The translations under genes and the position numbers were made by a program. Positions 24,316 through 36,900 of a stretch of DNA of 64,000 nt are shown here, piece after piece. The notes beneath the pieces were generated by a model. It saw only the letters and a list, made by a program, of their open reading frames with translations, did no database searches and was not told the DNA's origin. The stretch is from Enchytraeus crypticus (Eukaryota > Annelida > Clitellata > Enchytraeida > Enchytraeidae): NCBI GenBank assembly GCA_905160935.1, contig CAJHZI010000267.1, positions 206,001-270,000 of the forward strand, written 5' to 3'. Every line of letters starts with the position of its first letter. The first letter of the stretch is position 1.

Positions 24316-26059
24316 TATTTTTTTAATATTAAAAAAAATATTATATCATTATTTCCTTTTTGCCATATTTATATCTCAAGCTCATTCATTAAGGATTCTA
24401 GGATTCATTTAAAGATAATGTTGGTATCGCTAAACTTATTTCGCTGATGCTAGTAGCTACGTCTTTTAATTACATTTACATAGTGTAATCGATAGTAACC
24501 TATACTTTTCAGCAAAATAGTCTCTCTTTTTATGATCCTATATTGGTCTACAATTATTCATAGAGATAGGGCGTATCTACTGTAGAGTGTCTCTTAAATT
24601 ATGGCAGTGCTTGTGTTGTTCTCTAGATTGATCTCTTTCAACCTTCCTTACGGACTACAACAGTCAATGCTAAATTGACAACATAAACAACAATATTTAT
24701 CATGTTTATAAAGATTGAAATTGAAGACTGTATTGGACGTGTATAACTTCAAACGACTTGTGGAACAGCCATCTATAACTTCCAGGCGTTACTTTCCGCT
24801 CTATCCAATCTAACTATTTGGTAAATTCAAGTCGTTAAGTGATTTCAAGAGCATTTCTTTATAAGGTGTAAGGCTTAAGGATGCAGACATATCATATACT
24901 TGAGCATATATTGAATAGAAAAACTAAATTGCCAATTTTGCGGGATCATACAAATAAACATGGATTTGTGAAAAGACTAAACTATAAAATCACATTAAAA
25001 TATATTCAGGTTGGTCTTATAAACCTCTTAAAAAGTGTTTCACGCGATTTCAAAGGAACATCGATAATATTTTCATATAAATAGAGTAAGATGATTCAAA
25101 TGAGCTTTTAAAAATTTGCGTTGGTCTATCACGCCTTCGATATTATCAACAGCCTGCCTGTAATCCTAGCTTTCTCTTAACATGTTATGACACAAGTAAC
25201 AGCAAGCAACAGGTAGCAGGCAAACAGAATATTGAAGTGTTGTTAATCAAACCTAACCGGACAGTCTGCAACTCACTTAAGCTATCTTAGAAGGAAACTC
25301 TTAAAAGGTTAGATTTTATTTTTTAAATAATGAAATGCTATTTACAGGCCGCCAATAGTATGACCTGAAAGAAATCTGATTCATGATTATTGTATTATAC
25401 GTCGGCCTAAGATTGTAAAGAGGTTAAAATCAGATTAAGTAACTGTACAGTGCAAAGCACAAGTACGTCCATAAAATTCTGTTGTACTGGTGTTTAATTG
25501 AACGCCATTGTAAAATTAATACGTAGCCTATATGGAAAAATTCTGTAAGGTCTGAGGTAGGTCATAATTAGTATATATAGGGCTCATAACTGACTCATTG
25601 CTTCGTATATATGGCGTCTGTAGCTTGCAATAGATGATGCCAGTAGTAAAATTTAGTGAAAATAGAGAAGCTGCATTACATTATTTAAGCTTTAGTGTAA
25701 ACAATATGACGCAGCTCGATCTATTTTTGCTTTTCTGAATAAGAGACCTACCTTCAAACCATCCTCTCGTGAAGTACTGATGCTTAGTTGGAAGCAGGTA
25801 TACATAAGTAAAATCATTAACTTTGTATGCAGTTATGTCAAAGGACAGTTTTAACCATAGAATAAAGAATTAGATAATATATATCTTTATTACATAATCT
25901 ATATCTTTGGTTTTAACTGAAATAATTGCTTTTGGTTGAACTCTGGGTGTCAGTACTCTAGGACGTATGGCATGGAGCGGAATTTTATCTAAAGCGGCAG
26001 ACAAAATTGCTAAAGACCCGAAAAAGTTAACAAGAAATTAAGTATAAAAAAGTTGACAC
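24316..26059. other. no firm gene; one candidate mini-exon
   Basis: Mostly unique AT-rich sequence. At 25780-25797, ATGCTTAGTTGGAAGCAG precedes GTATAC in phase 0 and the following bases (TAAGTAAAATCATTAA) resemble those after the TRIM pseudogene 2 exon 1 donor. This could be the first exon of TRIM gene 3 (MLSWKQ), in which case the LINE at 26.5-28 kb lies in its intron. The match is short. Confidence 0.3.
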
Positions 26060-26284
26060 GCACTATAGTGAACTGATCACTGTGTCGATATCAATCAGTT
26101 TTGAACCCATATTTTAAACCATTAGGCAAATAAGTCCATTTTCCGTATAACTAGTCCAGTGAAAGTCCGAGATTTTACTCGCAGATCAGCGCGGCCGGGA
26201 ATCGAACCCACGAGGGTTCAATTCACCAAAGGATCTGTCATTTAAAACTTCACGACCTTACCCCTAGGCTCTTAAGACATTCAA
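26060..26284 (-). repeat. SINE family B, near full-length
   Basis: All parts of the family are present, including GGAATCGAACCCACGAGGG (B box) and the TGATCACTGTGTCGATATC-like tail, ending at CTTAAGACATTC on the head side. Confidence 0.8.
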
Positions 26285-26490
26285 TACTAACAAATATTAT
26301 GCAATAGAATACGTGAGTGCCAAAACAACTCCGTATTATTATGCATAACATTATCCTTCGAAAATTCAGACAATTAAAGTACTTTCATCGAAATGTTGAG
26401 AATCTAAATAAATTTGAGTACCTTTAAAATTGTAACTATAAATACAAAATCAAAACATTATCAATAGTAGAGTATTTAATTGCCTTTTTA

Positions 26491-28020
26491 GCGAAATTGA
26501 ATGAGTGGTTAGAGGAGGGAGAGACTGTTGACGCAGTGTACTTGGATTTCAGAAAGGCTTTTGATACGGTCCCCCAAAAGAGACTTCTACTTAAGATTAA
26601 GTCTTGCGGAATAGATGGGAAGTTATACAAATATATGAATCTTTATTACACCATCAAAAACGTGGTAGCAAGTTACAATAAACAAACAAAAAACACCACA
26701 ATGCATTACAACAGATACTGCTGCATTGAAAATAAACCAAAATGAAATAAAATTACAAATATATAGCATAGATTAACTACTTAATGTATGGCTAGTTAGA
26801 CCTTTCGCTTTATTTATGCATATATTTCTTACAATTAAATTTTGACTTTTACAAGCCTTCATGACCAAATTACATTGATGTTTAATATATCTCTCTTTGA
26901 TGCTCTGCACTCCAAATATATTCATACATAATGTAATATTATCTTTTTCCCTAATCTTAAATATCTTGCATATTGCTCTACTTAGAGTAAAGTCAAGGCT
27001 ATTTAAATCGGACTAATGGATAGAAGATTGGTTAAGGGGAGGAATAAGACGGTTACGCTGGTGAGGCTTAATCTGGTTGGGTGGAGGTAACTTAGGGGGT
27101 GCCGAAGGGTTCAGTGTTTGCACCAATATTCTTTCTGATCTTCATAACTGATATAGATACAGGAATATTTAATACAATCTTAAAGTTTGCCGATGATACA
27201 AAACTATTTGGAAAAGTTGATATGAAAGGGCAAAGTGACAATATGGTTCGGGACTTACTCCTGCTAAGTAAGTGGTCTCAAAAATGGGGTTTAGAATTCA
27301 ATGTGGACAAGTGTAAGGTAATCCACTCTGGTAAAAATAACCCTAATAAAAAATATGTTGTAAATAGTAAGATACTGCATGTAGTGAGTGAGGAGAAGGA
27401 TTTAGGGATAATATTTAGCCAGGACCTCAAAGTAAGGAAACAATCTACTGTGGCTGTTAAAGCAGCCAATGGGACCTTAGGACTAATAAAGAGAACAAAA
27501 GTAGAGATAAAGGCAGTGTTTTAAGATTGTACAAATCCTTGATTCGACCTCATCTGTAGCATTGCATGTCAGTGTGGAGACCACACTACAGGAAGGATAT
27601 TGAGCTTACTGAAGCAGTGCTCAGAAGAGCATTAAGAAGTATTAAGGGATTCAAAGCATTAAGGTATGAGGAGAGGCTAAGGGCAGTTAAACTGACAACC
27701 ATAGAAACCAGGAGAATTAGAGGTTATCTTATAGAGATTTATAAAATAATGCAAGGGCTTACCGAATTAAGAGCAACAGAGTTTTTCAAATTCTCCAATA
27801 GTGGTTTAAGGTGTCATAGCTATAAGTTGTTTAAGCCTAGTGTAAGGACAGACTTAGGCTGTCCTTACACTAGTGATTGGTAGGTGGAACTCTTTGAGTG
27901 AGGAGGTTGTGAATGCGGTGTCGGTGAATAGTTTTAAAAAAGAAGCTGGATGTTGCAATGATGTATGATTGGGGATTAAAATGAGCCCTTGGCTTTCTTC
28001 CCTTGTTCCTGCTAACTAAG
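26491..28020 (+). mobile_element. CR1/jockey-type LINE, broken reverse transcriptase
   Basis: Segment 1 (26491-26650) encodes LNEWLEEGETVDAVYLDF then RKAFDTVP, the first catalytic block of a non-LTR reverse transcriptase. Segment 2 (27015-28020) encodes GVPKGSVFAPIFFLIF, the FADD catalytic motif (27186-27197), the thumb/connection region and a C-terminal WNSLSEEVVNAVSVNSFKK-like ending. About 365 bp of unrelated AT-rich sequence lie between the segments and there are at least two frame breaks, so it cannot be active. The 5' end, including any endonuclease, is missing, as expected from incomplete reverse transcription. It sits between TRIM pseudogene 2 and TRIM gene 3. Confidence 0.85.
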
Positions 28021-28445
28021 TTTGACTAATGATTGAATAACGAAAGATGGTAGCATTTCTAGTAAATTCTGGTAAATACCGTTATCGTGAACGCATCAAA
28101 ATGAAATCTAGACAGTGATCTGCTGAATTGTATGCCTTTCATGAGATTTTCAATCTAAATCAATTTTGATTCGATAGCATTTTGATGCATAGTATTGCAA
28201 TTTACATGCAAAATCCAAAAATCTTCACTTTATTTATAGAATTTATTAAATTATTAAATCTTTATTTATAAGTCTCTGATCAGATTTCCCTATATACATG
28301 TATTCTATGTAATTTATTAATATATCGTGTAATTATTGATTACTGACAACAATACTTGTTACCGATTGATAGACAAGTGGATTGTTAAATTAGAAATTCT
28401 TTAGTATAGTATGGATATGAGATTATGGTGTGATTACTTTATTCC

Positions 28446-29723
28446 ATGCAGGAGATGGCTTCAGGTACACCACCAGGAGCAATCGTCTCGGATTCAGATT
28501 CGCTGCGACAAGGGATTAGAGACATCACGGAATGCGCTTTATGTCTCAGTACCTTGAAAGATCCTCGCAGTCTTCCCTGTCTGCACACGTTCTGTCTCAC
28601 CTGTTTAAGTAATGTACAATTCATTGAACCGAGACGGAAAGAAATAAATTGTCCACTCTGTCGAAAAGATATCGCTATTCCAGCTGGAGGATTTCAAACG
28701 CTGCCAGTAAATCATTTCATTATTAAATTGATTGAATTGAGTAAAATTAATTCTCAGCAGCAGAGTGAAATATTTTGCAATGTTTGTCTATGTATGGATG
28801 CTAAAGAAACGGCTGTTGGCTATTGCCTGGATTGCAGTGAACATCTCTGCAGTGTCTGTCTCAAAAGACACGGAGTTCAAAAATTGTCATTAACTCACAA
28901 AACGGTGTTCCTAAATCAAGACATGGCAACGGAGCAACTGATGAAATTGTCAATTAGCAGATGCTCCATCCATAGGGATGAACCTACTAAATTCTATTGC
29001 TATCACTGTAGAAAGACGGCTTGTGTGGTGTGCTATGTGTCAGATCACAAAGAACACAAGTGCACAGATGTGGATAAAGCGGCTGTGGAGTTGATTAATC
29101 AAATTGAGGGAGAAGTTTCTAAGTTGCTCCAAATGAAACTCCAGGCTAGTAATTTGCTTGAGAAAGTCACAATTTCAGAAATAGATTTGACTCAACAAGG
29201 TTCAAGCGCACAAAAGGCAATTACAGCTAGATATAATGAGTTAAAGTGTACGCTTGAATCTCACTACAAAGCAGTAACTAATGAGTTAAATGGATTGGAA
29301 GAAAGAAGGAAGAAATGCCTAGAAGCAGTTAAGGAAGAATGTGAATTTGAATTAATGGCAATGAATGATTTGCAAAAAGTTTGGGTGGAAACGAAGACGA
29401 AAGGAACCTCCAGCGATATATCAGAAGCCGCAAACGGAATCATTTCCAGAGCTCAGGAGTTGATGTCTTCACATGGGAAGAGAGTTTCTTATTGGACGAC
29501 ATGCACTTCTCCAGAATTTTACAAGGCTACTTTCAGAGCGACTAGAGATAGCATGGATAATATGGTTGGTAAGGTCGCTGATGAAGGTAGAAATACATGT
29601 AGAATAGCCCAGAACGAAATAGTGGGTGTCAGAGAATGCAATACAAAAAATTCCTTAAAATATACGACGAGAAGAAGAGAAGATAGATCTGATTGGGGTA
29701 ATTTTACTGGCATCATTAAATAG
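28446..29723 (+). CDS. TRIM-family protein 3 (RING, two B-boxes, coiled coil)
   Basis: 425 codons from the first ATG. That ATG overlaps a likely splice acceptor (CCATGCAG, exon start 28452), so translation may instead begin at ATG 28455 (MASGTPPGA) or in an upstream exon. The RING spans about residues 30-72 with all ligands (CALC, CLHTFC, CPLC). B-box 1 is at about 111-151 and B-box 2 at about 173-207 (CSIHRDEPTKFYC...HKEHKC). A coiled coil runs to about 330. It is closest to the pseudogene at 20.8 kb. Unlike TRIM gene 1, no C-terminal propeller-like exon follows in the 4 kb downstream. A phase-1 donor candidate (GATGAAG before GTAGAA, near 29586) matches the place where gene 1 splices. It is probably an E3 ligase or, without its substrate domain, a TRIM that modulates others; this is inference. 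Confidence 0.85.
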   Translation: MQEMASGTPPGAIVSDSDSLRQGIRDITECALCLSTLKDPRSLPCLHTFCLTCLSNVQFIEPRRKEINCPLCRKDIAIPAGGFQTLPVNHFIIKLIELSKINSQQQSEIFCNVCLCMDAKETAVGYCLDCSEHLCSVCLKRHGVQKLSLTHKTVFLNQDMATEQLMKLSISRCSIHRDEPTKFYCYHCRKTACVVCYVSDHKEHKCTDVDKAAVELINQIEGEVSKLLQMKLQASNLLEKVTISEIDLTQQGSSAQKAITARYNELKCTLESHYKAVTNELNGLEERRKKCLEAVKEECEFELMAMNDLQKVWVETKTKGTSSDISEAANGIISRAQELMSSHGKRVSYWTTCTSPEFYKATFRATRDSMDNMVGKVADEGRNTCRIAQNEIVGVRECNTKNSLKYTTRRREDRSDWGNFTGIIK

Positions 29724-30240
29724 ACCCCTACATGTTACGAATGCAAATTTGGATCAGTCTCTAAACAACGCCGAAGTTTCTTGAATAAGGACGCTAAATA
29801 GAACGAAGATAGATCACTGTCTTACCTACCATGTCCGTCAATAATGTGCTTTGAGAAAAAAAGAAAAGACATTGGCCTGACAGATTGCTTTTGTACGAAA
29901 AATGAGTCAACCACGCTTGAAATTTTCCACTTGTGCTCTTGGTTAGACTTATTTTTATCACACAAGGATATTATTACGAGCTAATATAACTGTCAAAGGA
30001 TTGTAAATATACAATGTCCTCATTTGAACTATATTTTTATTGTCTAGTGCTACTTCTATTCATTCTTGTTATCTAGGTCTATTGCCTAATGCCTAACTAC
30101 TTTAAGTGTGTGATGTAACGTTTCAACTCGATGATTCCATTGCAGATATAATGTGCTTAATGGGATGATTCGTGGAATAATTTTACTTTAAATGGAAAGG
30201 GGATAGTTATTTTGATAGTGCATCTCAAACCTTACAACTT
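29724..30240. other. 3' flank of TRIM gene 3
   Basis: AT-rich, no further exon recognised; no convincing polyadenylation signal could be fixed. Confidence 0.4.
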
Positions 30241-30244
30241 GCAG

Positions 30245-30335
30245 AGCAACAGAAATCGATGGGGAGGAAAGAGAGAGACAGAGAGAGAGAGACCGACAGA
30301 GAGGGAAAGAGAGGGATGAGAGAATAGGAGTGGGA
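30245..30335. repeat. (GA)n microsatellite
   Basis: GAGAGAGACAGAGAGAGAG-type purine run. Confidence 0.85.
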
Positions 30336-30439
30336 AGGCGAGAGTGACTGATGCGAAGCCTAATTTATAAGAAAAGTCACTGGAAAGGACCTAAATTTTA
30401 CACACATATATGCAATTATATTTCTTGCATTTTGTTGTC

Positions 30440-30570
30440 TTACATCTTCACCCAGTTCATCCTATCAAAAGCTTCCTCAAAATCTAAAAACATAAAAATA
30501 TAATTTTTTGCTCTAAGCAACGTTAACGTATGACTCGTTAGCCTATCCCTAGCCTATAATTTCTCTTGCA
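30440..30570 (-). mobile_element. LINE reverse-transcriptase fragment
   Basis: The minus strand reads FMFLDFEEAFDRMNW, the first catalytic block of a non-LTR reverse transcriptase, preceded by an RxxLTSHTLTLLRAKNY-like stretch. It is a different LINE from the one at 26.5 kb, whose block reads YLDFRKAFDTV. Only about 130 bp remain. Confidence 0.6.
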
Positions 30571-30595
30571 GTGCATCCTTGTCTAAAATAAGTTA

Positions 30596-30712
<117 letters not shown>

Positions 30713-30961
30713 ATGTGTCATTTGAAAAGCATTTTACAATATGTAATTATCCATTAGTCTTAATTTAATCTAAATTTTATCAAACATTTTATCTTAAATA
30801 TTTTAACATCATTGGGCAGCACTCACGGTATGAGATAGATTTAATTAAACAGTAAATAAATCAAAGTAATAAATAACTTATCGTAGTTGTGGCTGTTTTA
30901 TTCAATAGAAATCTCTGTGTTTAGTGGTGCACATACCTTACTGATATATTAATAATAGTAA

Positions 30962-31095
30962 TAAAAACAACAATTAGAGTGCTACTGTCATCAATGATCA
31001 ATGACAACATCGAGTACTATTGAGACAAAAACAAGCCAGCTAGCTAAAAGAAGGTCCAAAACAGTGCAAATTCCAAAATCCAGTTAATCAGTTCA
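30962..31095 (+). repeat. repeat family D, long copy
   Basis: ACAACAATTAGAGTGCTACT, CAATGACAACATCGAGTAC, then ATTGAGACAAAAACAAGCC and GGTCCAAAACAGTGCAAATT. Further copies at 41398-41525 and 46590-46700 (plus) and 10255, 38265 and 54770-54905 (minus). It is ~125 bp with no coding capacity; class unknown. Confidence 0.7.
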
Positions 31096-32040
31096 AAGTA
31101 TTCGTTACTAATGGCTTCATTTGTGTAGGCCTAATTCGATTTCGAACACTGTGATAGAAAGACTAAATGATAATTAAGCATAGGCCTAGATATGAGTACT
31201 TTGCGATACATAGGTACTGCCGATTTGAGAAATGAATTCACTGTTATTTAAATCATCTTTAAAAAGTTTGATTGGAAAATCTAATTCTTAATAGGCCTTC
31301 ATGTGTTTTGAACCTTTCTGTAGTGGCCAAGAACAATAGCACAGTAACAACGAGTACAATAGCACAGTAGTCATCGAGTAGGCCTTATTCAACAAAGCTG
31401 ATATTTTTATAAGCTAATGGTAACACTGACATATAAACTTCGAGACAGGAAACTGACGTTAAACTTGGCTTTTGCCTTCAGACATTGTTAAATGAAAAAT
31501 ACAATGAAATTACTTAAATCAATTCGTACATAATAACACTAGCCAAGTTGTTGGTATATTTAACTTTGAAATGAAATGATCAAATCCAAGAGAATTCTTT
31601 TAGCTTTATTATCACAATAGCCGACTACTAAAGAATTGGCAGCATTCGAAGAGCTTGCAGCACGACACGCAATGATTGATTTTAAATGACAATTAGGCCT
31701 AAACTTCAGTAAGTCAGGCTTGAGATATAGCCTAAATAAAGTCCATTTCGTAATAATAATCGTGAATAAATCTTAATTCTATGATTTCTATGATATAGAA
31801 TCCACTAATCAGTTTTGAAACAACATAAAATACTGTAAGAAATACACATTTGGAAAACAAATAAAAACAACGTATTTACAAAATGAGGTATGAATAATAT
31901 AATGCGAAGTATAAAGCTATAACAACAACAAAATTACACTTCTATACATGTAAATAATGTATTCTAATTCTAATTCATATTATCCATTATATATAGCTTT
32001 ATAAAAAGACAGGAATTTATAGGTATATTGAGTTTTTTTT
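31096..32040. other. no gene seen
   Basis: AT-rich; short SINE-A-like shred near 31440 and a local duplication of AATAGCACAGTA near 31336-31370. Confidence 0.45.
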
Positions 32041-32049
32041 ATCATTATA

Positions 32050-32114
<65 letters not shown>

Positions 32115-32132
32115 CGATGTCAGTGACGGGCG

Positions 32133-32178
<46 letters not shown>

Positions 32179-32245
32179 CGCCCGTCACTGACATCGTTTT
32201 AAGTGAAGAAACTGACGTTAAACATTAGCTTTTTAGCTTTTTATA
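32050..32245. repeat. inverted SINE A fragments around an AT microsatellite
   Basis: (AT)n, then ACGATGTCAGTGACGGGCG followed by TCAC, then (TA)n, then the exact reverse complement followed by the rest of SINE A body (GAAACTGACGTTAAACATTA). The 23-bp arms at about 32112-32134 and 32176-32198 are perfectly paired. Confidence 0.85.
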
Positions 32246-32476
32246 TACACTAACATATAGCGTAATCTACACTGGTCATACTTCCGCATAAATTCGTCTC
32301 AAATCAAAACAGCTTCACCTGATAATTAAAATCTACTGTTAAAATTTTTGAAGTAGTTTTCAGACAATTTCAGAATAATTCTCCTACCGATGTCTGTTTA
32401 GTCCCTTTAGGCCTAATTTCATTCGACAAAACCAACGGGAAAATGGATTATTGTTCAGTTTGCACTCATTATTTGA

Positions 32477-32713
32477 ATGTCTCAATAGCGCAATGGTTAA
32501 GGGTGTAGATAACGTCATGAAGTTTTAAATGACAGATCCAGAGGTGAATTGAACTGTCGTGGGTTCGATTCCCAGCCGCACTGAGCTGAGAGTAAAATCT
32601 CGGACATTCACTGGACAGGCTACACGGAAAATGGACAAAATTGCCTAACGGATATAACATGTGGTATTAAAAGTGATAGATATCAACATAGTTGATCATT
32701 TCACTATAATGCG

Positions 32714-32749
<36 letters not shown>

Positions 32750-32752
32750 GAC
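32477..32752 (+). repeat. SINE family B, full copy with (TTA)n tail
   Basis: Best-preserved copy: TAGCGCAATGGTTAAGGG (A box), GGTTCGATTCC (B box) about 75 bp later, AGAGTAAAATCTCGGACATT, tail TAGTTGATCATTTCACTATA, then (TTA)n. It is a tRNA-derived SINE. Confidence 0.88.
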
Positions 32753-33809
32753 ATGCAACCTCTGGTTAGGAATTTGAGCATTGAACCTGTCAATAGATAA
32801 AGGAATGGAGGGATACAAGGGATTGGGCAGAGATAAATATGTTATACTCAGTATGAAGTAGGTCAACAGTGTGAAAACATAAAATACGATTTTGGACAGA
32901 ATTGAACCATATTGTACAGTTGATTCTTACAGTTGTTTGAAGATTTCAAACTTGTCTTCGAGACAGCAATAAAATTGCGCAAATCTTTTCTCGTCAACTT
33001 AGCTTAAACCTTCAGCTTGAATATGAAACTTTTTCAAACAATTGACTTAATTAATTGATTTCTTTCGCTGTTTAACATTTTCTTTAGCTACATGTCACGG
33101 TTAATAGTTATGCAACATAATTTAAATACAATAATTAGTTTAAAAAGCGCATTTCATTAAATATTATTGAAAAATTATCTTTTATAACAACTCTCGGTTA
33201 TTTCCATTTGTTGGTAAAATTACATAAGGGGGAGGCATTAAATTAATTGCAGGTCGGTATGAGCAAATAATTCTGATTACAATAGTTTTTATATTCATAC
33301 ATTTATGGATATAATTCAGTCATCTTTGACAAGCAACTAGCGCACAGTGGACAGATGATCCCACTTTTAATTTAAAGCTAGTAGCCCAAAATTAGTACCA
33401 ATTATCCCATCTGGGAAGTTACGATCTATAAACATTAAGACTACGCATGTGATATGCCTTTTTAATTTATTATTTGATTTATTAAATTGAAGGAGGAACG
33501 ACCAGGAGAGTCTAAAATAAAATCTTTACCGCGTCTTGTATATCAGAGTAGATAGATAGCAAACCTCTATGAGAACAGATTGGTATAACGCAGTCTACTC
33601 TTGCAATTTGCCTCTCAGAATTCAAATTCTGCGCAGTAAATTTTGTGCAATTGCATTTAGTTATTTCGTACATTATTTTTGAAATACATTTAAATTAAGG
33701 TAATAATTAAAATTACGGATTTGTAGGCTTGCTGGCAAGTTTTATATCAAACAAACGACAAGCAGGCAATAAATAAGAAAAAGACTGGCGCAAGAGAGAG
33801 GTAGATGAT
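32753..33809. other. 3' flank of Wnt11
   Basis: AT-rich, no exon recognised on either strand. Part of it should hold the Wnt11 3' untranslated region, read on the minus strand, but I could not fix a polyadenylation site. Confidence 0.4.
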
Positions 33810-33984
33810 TTATCTGCACCGATACACGTCTATCTTCTTTGTACAAGTGCTGCACTTGACGTAGCAACACCAGTAATACTTGCAGTCACATCTGTGTCGT
33901 ACTGTCACGGATTCGACCGTGTAACCTCTGCCACAGCACATGGATCTGCAACCACCCGAGCCAGGGTTGTCCTTCTGGCACTCT
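33810..33984 (-). CDS. WNT11: Wnt11 exon 6 (terminal cysteine block)
   Basis: Acceptor ATCTACAG, stop TAA at 33812-33810. Encodes [20 protein letters not shown], then [16 protein letters not shown] and DVYRCR. All expected C-terminal Wnt cysteines are present. Too short to be obvious as an open frame; found by translation and phase matching. Confidence 0.92.
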
Positions 33985-36900
33985 CTGTAGATATAGAAAG
34001 AATACCTAGATTATTTACAAACAAACAAGGGATTTCCTTGTTCTTTATAGTCTTCTTAACCAAAGAGCATGAATACTTTTTTATGTAGTATAGTAGTTTT
34101 GCATTCTTCAACTCTCTGTAGAAATAGAAGATCTAGCAGCTATAGAGTGACGAAATAGTTATGCTATATTCTAAAAGCTGGTAAAACTAATGTTAACGTC
34201 AGTTTCTTCACTCGAAAGCGATGTCAGTGACGGACGAGCCCAGGATTTGAACCCCGCACATACTGATCAGCGGTCGAGTATCTTACCGACATCTCTTCTA
34301 TATGAGATGGTATACAGGACTAGGATTAAAAGATGTTTAATTGCATACTACGGTGCTCAAAGTAATACTTAGCCATAAATATCTTAACCAGTTTCTAAAT
34401 CAGATGAAAAGCCTGGATTAATGCAGATCCAATTAATTAATTAATGATGGATTAACCCAGATCCTATTAACCAATGAATTGTAATTAATGATGGATTAAC
34501 CCAGATCCTATTAACCCATCAATTAATTAATGATGGATTAACCCAGATCCTACTAACCCATTAATTTTAATTAATGATGGATTGACCCAGATCCTACTAA
34601 TCCATTAATTAATTAATGATGGATTAACCCAGATCCTATTAACCCATTAGTTTTAATTAATGATGGATTAACCCAGATCCTTCTAACCCATTAATTAATT
34701 AATGATGGATTAACCCAGATCCTATTAACACATTAATTAATCAATGATGGATTAACCCAGATCCTATTAACCCATTAATTTTAATTAATGATGGATTAAC
34801 CCAGATCCTAGTAACCCATTAATTAATTAATGATGGATTAACCCAGATCATATTAACCCATTAATTTTAATTAATGATGGATTAACCCAGATCATATTAA
34901 CCCATTAATTTTAATTAATGATGGATTAACCCAGATCATATTAACCCATTAATTAATTAATGATGGATTAACCCAGAGATCTACATGTTGCTCACAGATA
35001 ATTTCTTGTCTATGATATGACTTAGACCATATTTTATATAAAGTAAACTTTTAAAATTATTATTTATTCGTTCAATTGACGCGCAGCTATACAGAGTGCA
35101 CTAAATTCCACCTTCAATATCTATAATCGTTGGTGTTATGGTGTTTTTATGATTCTATAACTTCTAAAAACAGTAACTAATTTTAAGCAGAATAACATCG
35201 TATTTCTCAATATCACCTGTACTGCCACCAGTGCCACTACCGCCACCAGTACTACCATCAGTGATATCACCAGTTCTATCACTAGTACTAGCACCAGTAC
35301 TATCACCAGTACTAAAACCAGTGCTATCACTAGAACTATCACCAGTGCTACCATCAGTACTATCACCAGTACTATCACCAGTGCTATCACAAGTGCTATC
35401 CCCAGTACTATTTCTAGTAATATTACCAGTATAGCACCAGTATTGTCACCATTGCTAACACTAGTTCTATTATCAGTACTACCACCATTGTTATCACTAG
35501 TTCTATCATCAGATTATCACCAGTGTTACCGCCAGCGTTAGCAGCAGTACTATCATCATTTAAATCACCAGTTATACCACCAGTGCCATCACCATTCCCA
35601 GCAGTGCTATGAATGGTGTTAACACCAGTACTATCACCATTGCTACCATCAGTTCTATTTTGCCAGTTCTACAACCAGTACTACCACCTATTCTACCATC
35701 AATTCTACCACAATTGCTAACACCAGTACTACCACCAGCACTACCACGAGTTCTACCACCAGTACTATCACCAGTGCAATTACCAGTGATACGACCAGTT
35801 CTACCACCAGGCTACCATCACGCTACATACCTGCCCCTGGTCCCCACGGATCCCAGTGTTTTGTCAGGCAGACAGTAGTCGGGTGAGATGGTGTAGTACA
35901 CCAGTTCGTTCTCGCTCACAGATCTCCTGGTGGGCAGCACGGACACTAGGCGGCGCTGTCGAGCTCTCTTCTTACCGTTCAGATTTACCTGCATCAAATA
36001 GAAATATAAAGATAAAATAAAGGTATTTTTCCACCTTGTATATTTTATAAAGTTTAATGTCTTAGCATTCTATTCTTACCCATTGCAAAAATAACTGAAG
36101 CAAATTTACTTTCTTGCATTAAATTGACTTTCTTGCTACAGTTCTCGTATATAGTATTAATAAAGTAGATTAATTTCTACTAAATTAACTAATCTATAGA
36201 GCAGGTTGAGCGAGATAGAACAAAATTAGTAATTAATTAGTGGAGACTAGAAAAAAATATAATTATCCTCAAATTTACTCTCATAGATACTAATACCCAG
36301 AACATTTCACAGATCTAACAGTCGTTACCTCTATGGCGGAGGAATATCTAACAGTCGTTACCTCTATGGCGGAGGAATATCTAACAGTCGTTACCTCTAT
36401 GGCGGAGGAATATCTAACAGTCGTTACCTCTATGGCGGAGGAATATCTAACAGTCGTTACCTCTATGGCGGAGGAATATCTAATAGTCGTTACCTCTATG
36501 GCGGAGGAATATCTAACAGTCGTTACCTCTATGGCGGAGGAATATCTAACAGTCGTTATCTCTATGGCGGAGGAATATCTAACAGTCGTTACCTCTATGG
36601 CGGAGGAATATCTAACAGTCGTTACCTCTATGGCGGAGGAATATCTAACAGTCGTTACCTCTATGGCGGAGGAATATCTAACAGTCGTTACCTCTATGGC
36701 GGAGGAATATCTAACAGTCGTCACCTCTATGGCGGAGGAATATCTAACAATCGTTACCTCTATGGCGGAGGAATATCTCTTCTGAAGTGAGACTCCGAAC
36801 ACCCTAAGATCTGGAAGCGCCTTCCAGCAGGTCTTGATCGTACAGGATCCGCTCACTCCGTGACACTTACAGGTGGGTGACAGACTCTCTGTGACCAACT

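Noticed and set aside
26491-28020. Retrovirus-like origin of the reverse transcriptase
   Set aside because: No terminal repeats, protease, integrase or RNase H context; the motifs and the 5' truncation fit a non-LTR LINE.
32477-32590. Possible tRNA genes at SINE heads (also 24050, 55100, 63220)
   Set aside because: A and B boxes are present but no clean acceptor stem; the same sequence recurs with a common body, so these are SINEs.
36333-36785. 150-codon plus-strand frame of repeated [11 protein letters not shown]
   Set aside because: It is the antisense reading of the 33-bp Wnt11 array; no signal or homology of its own.
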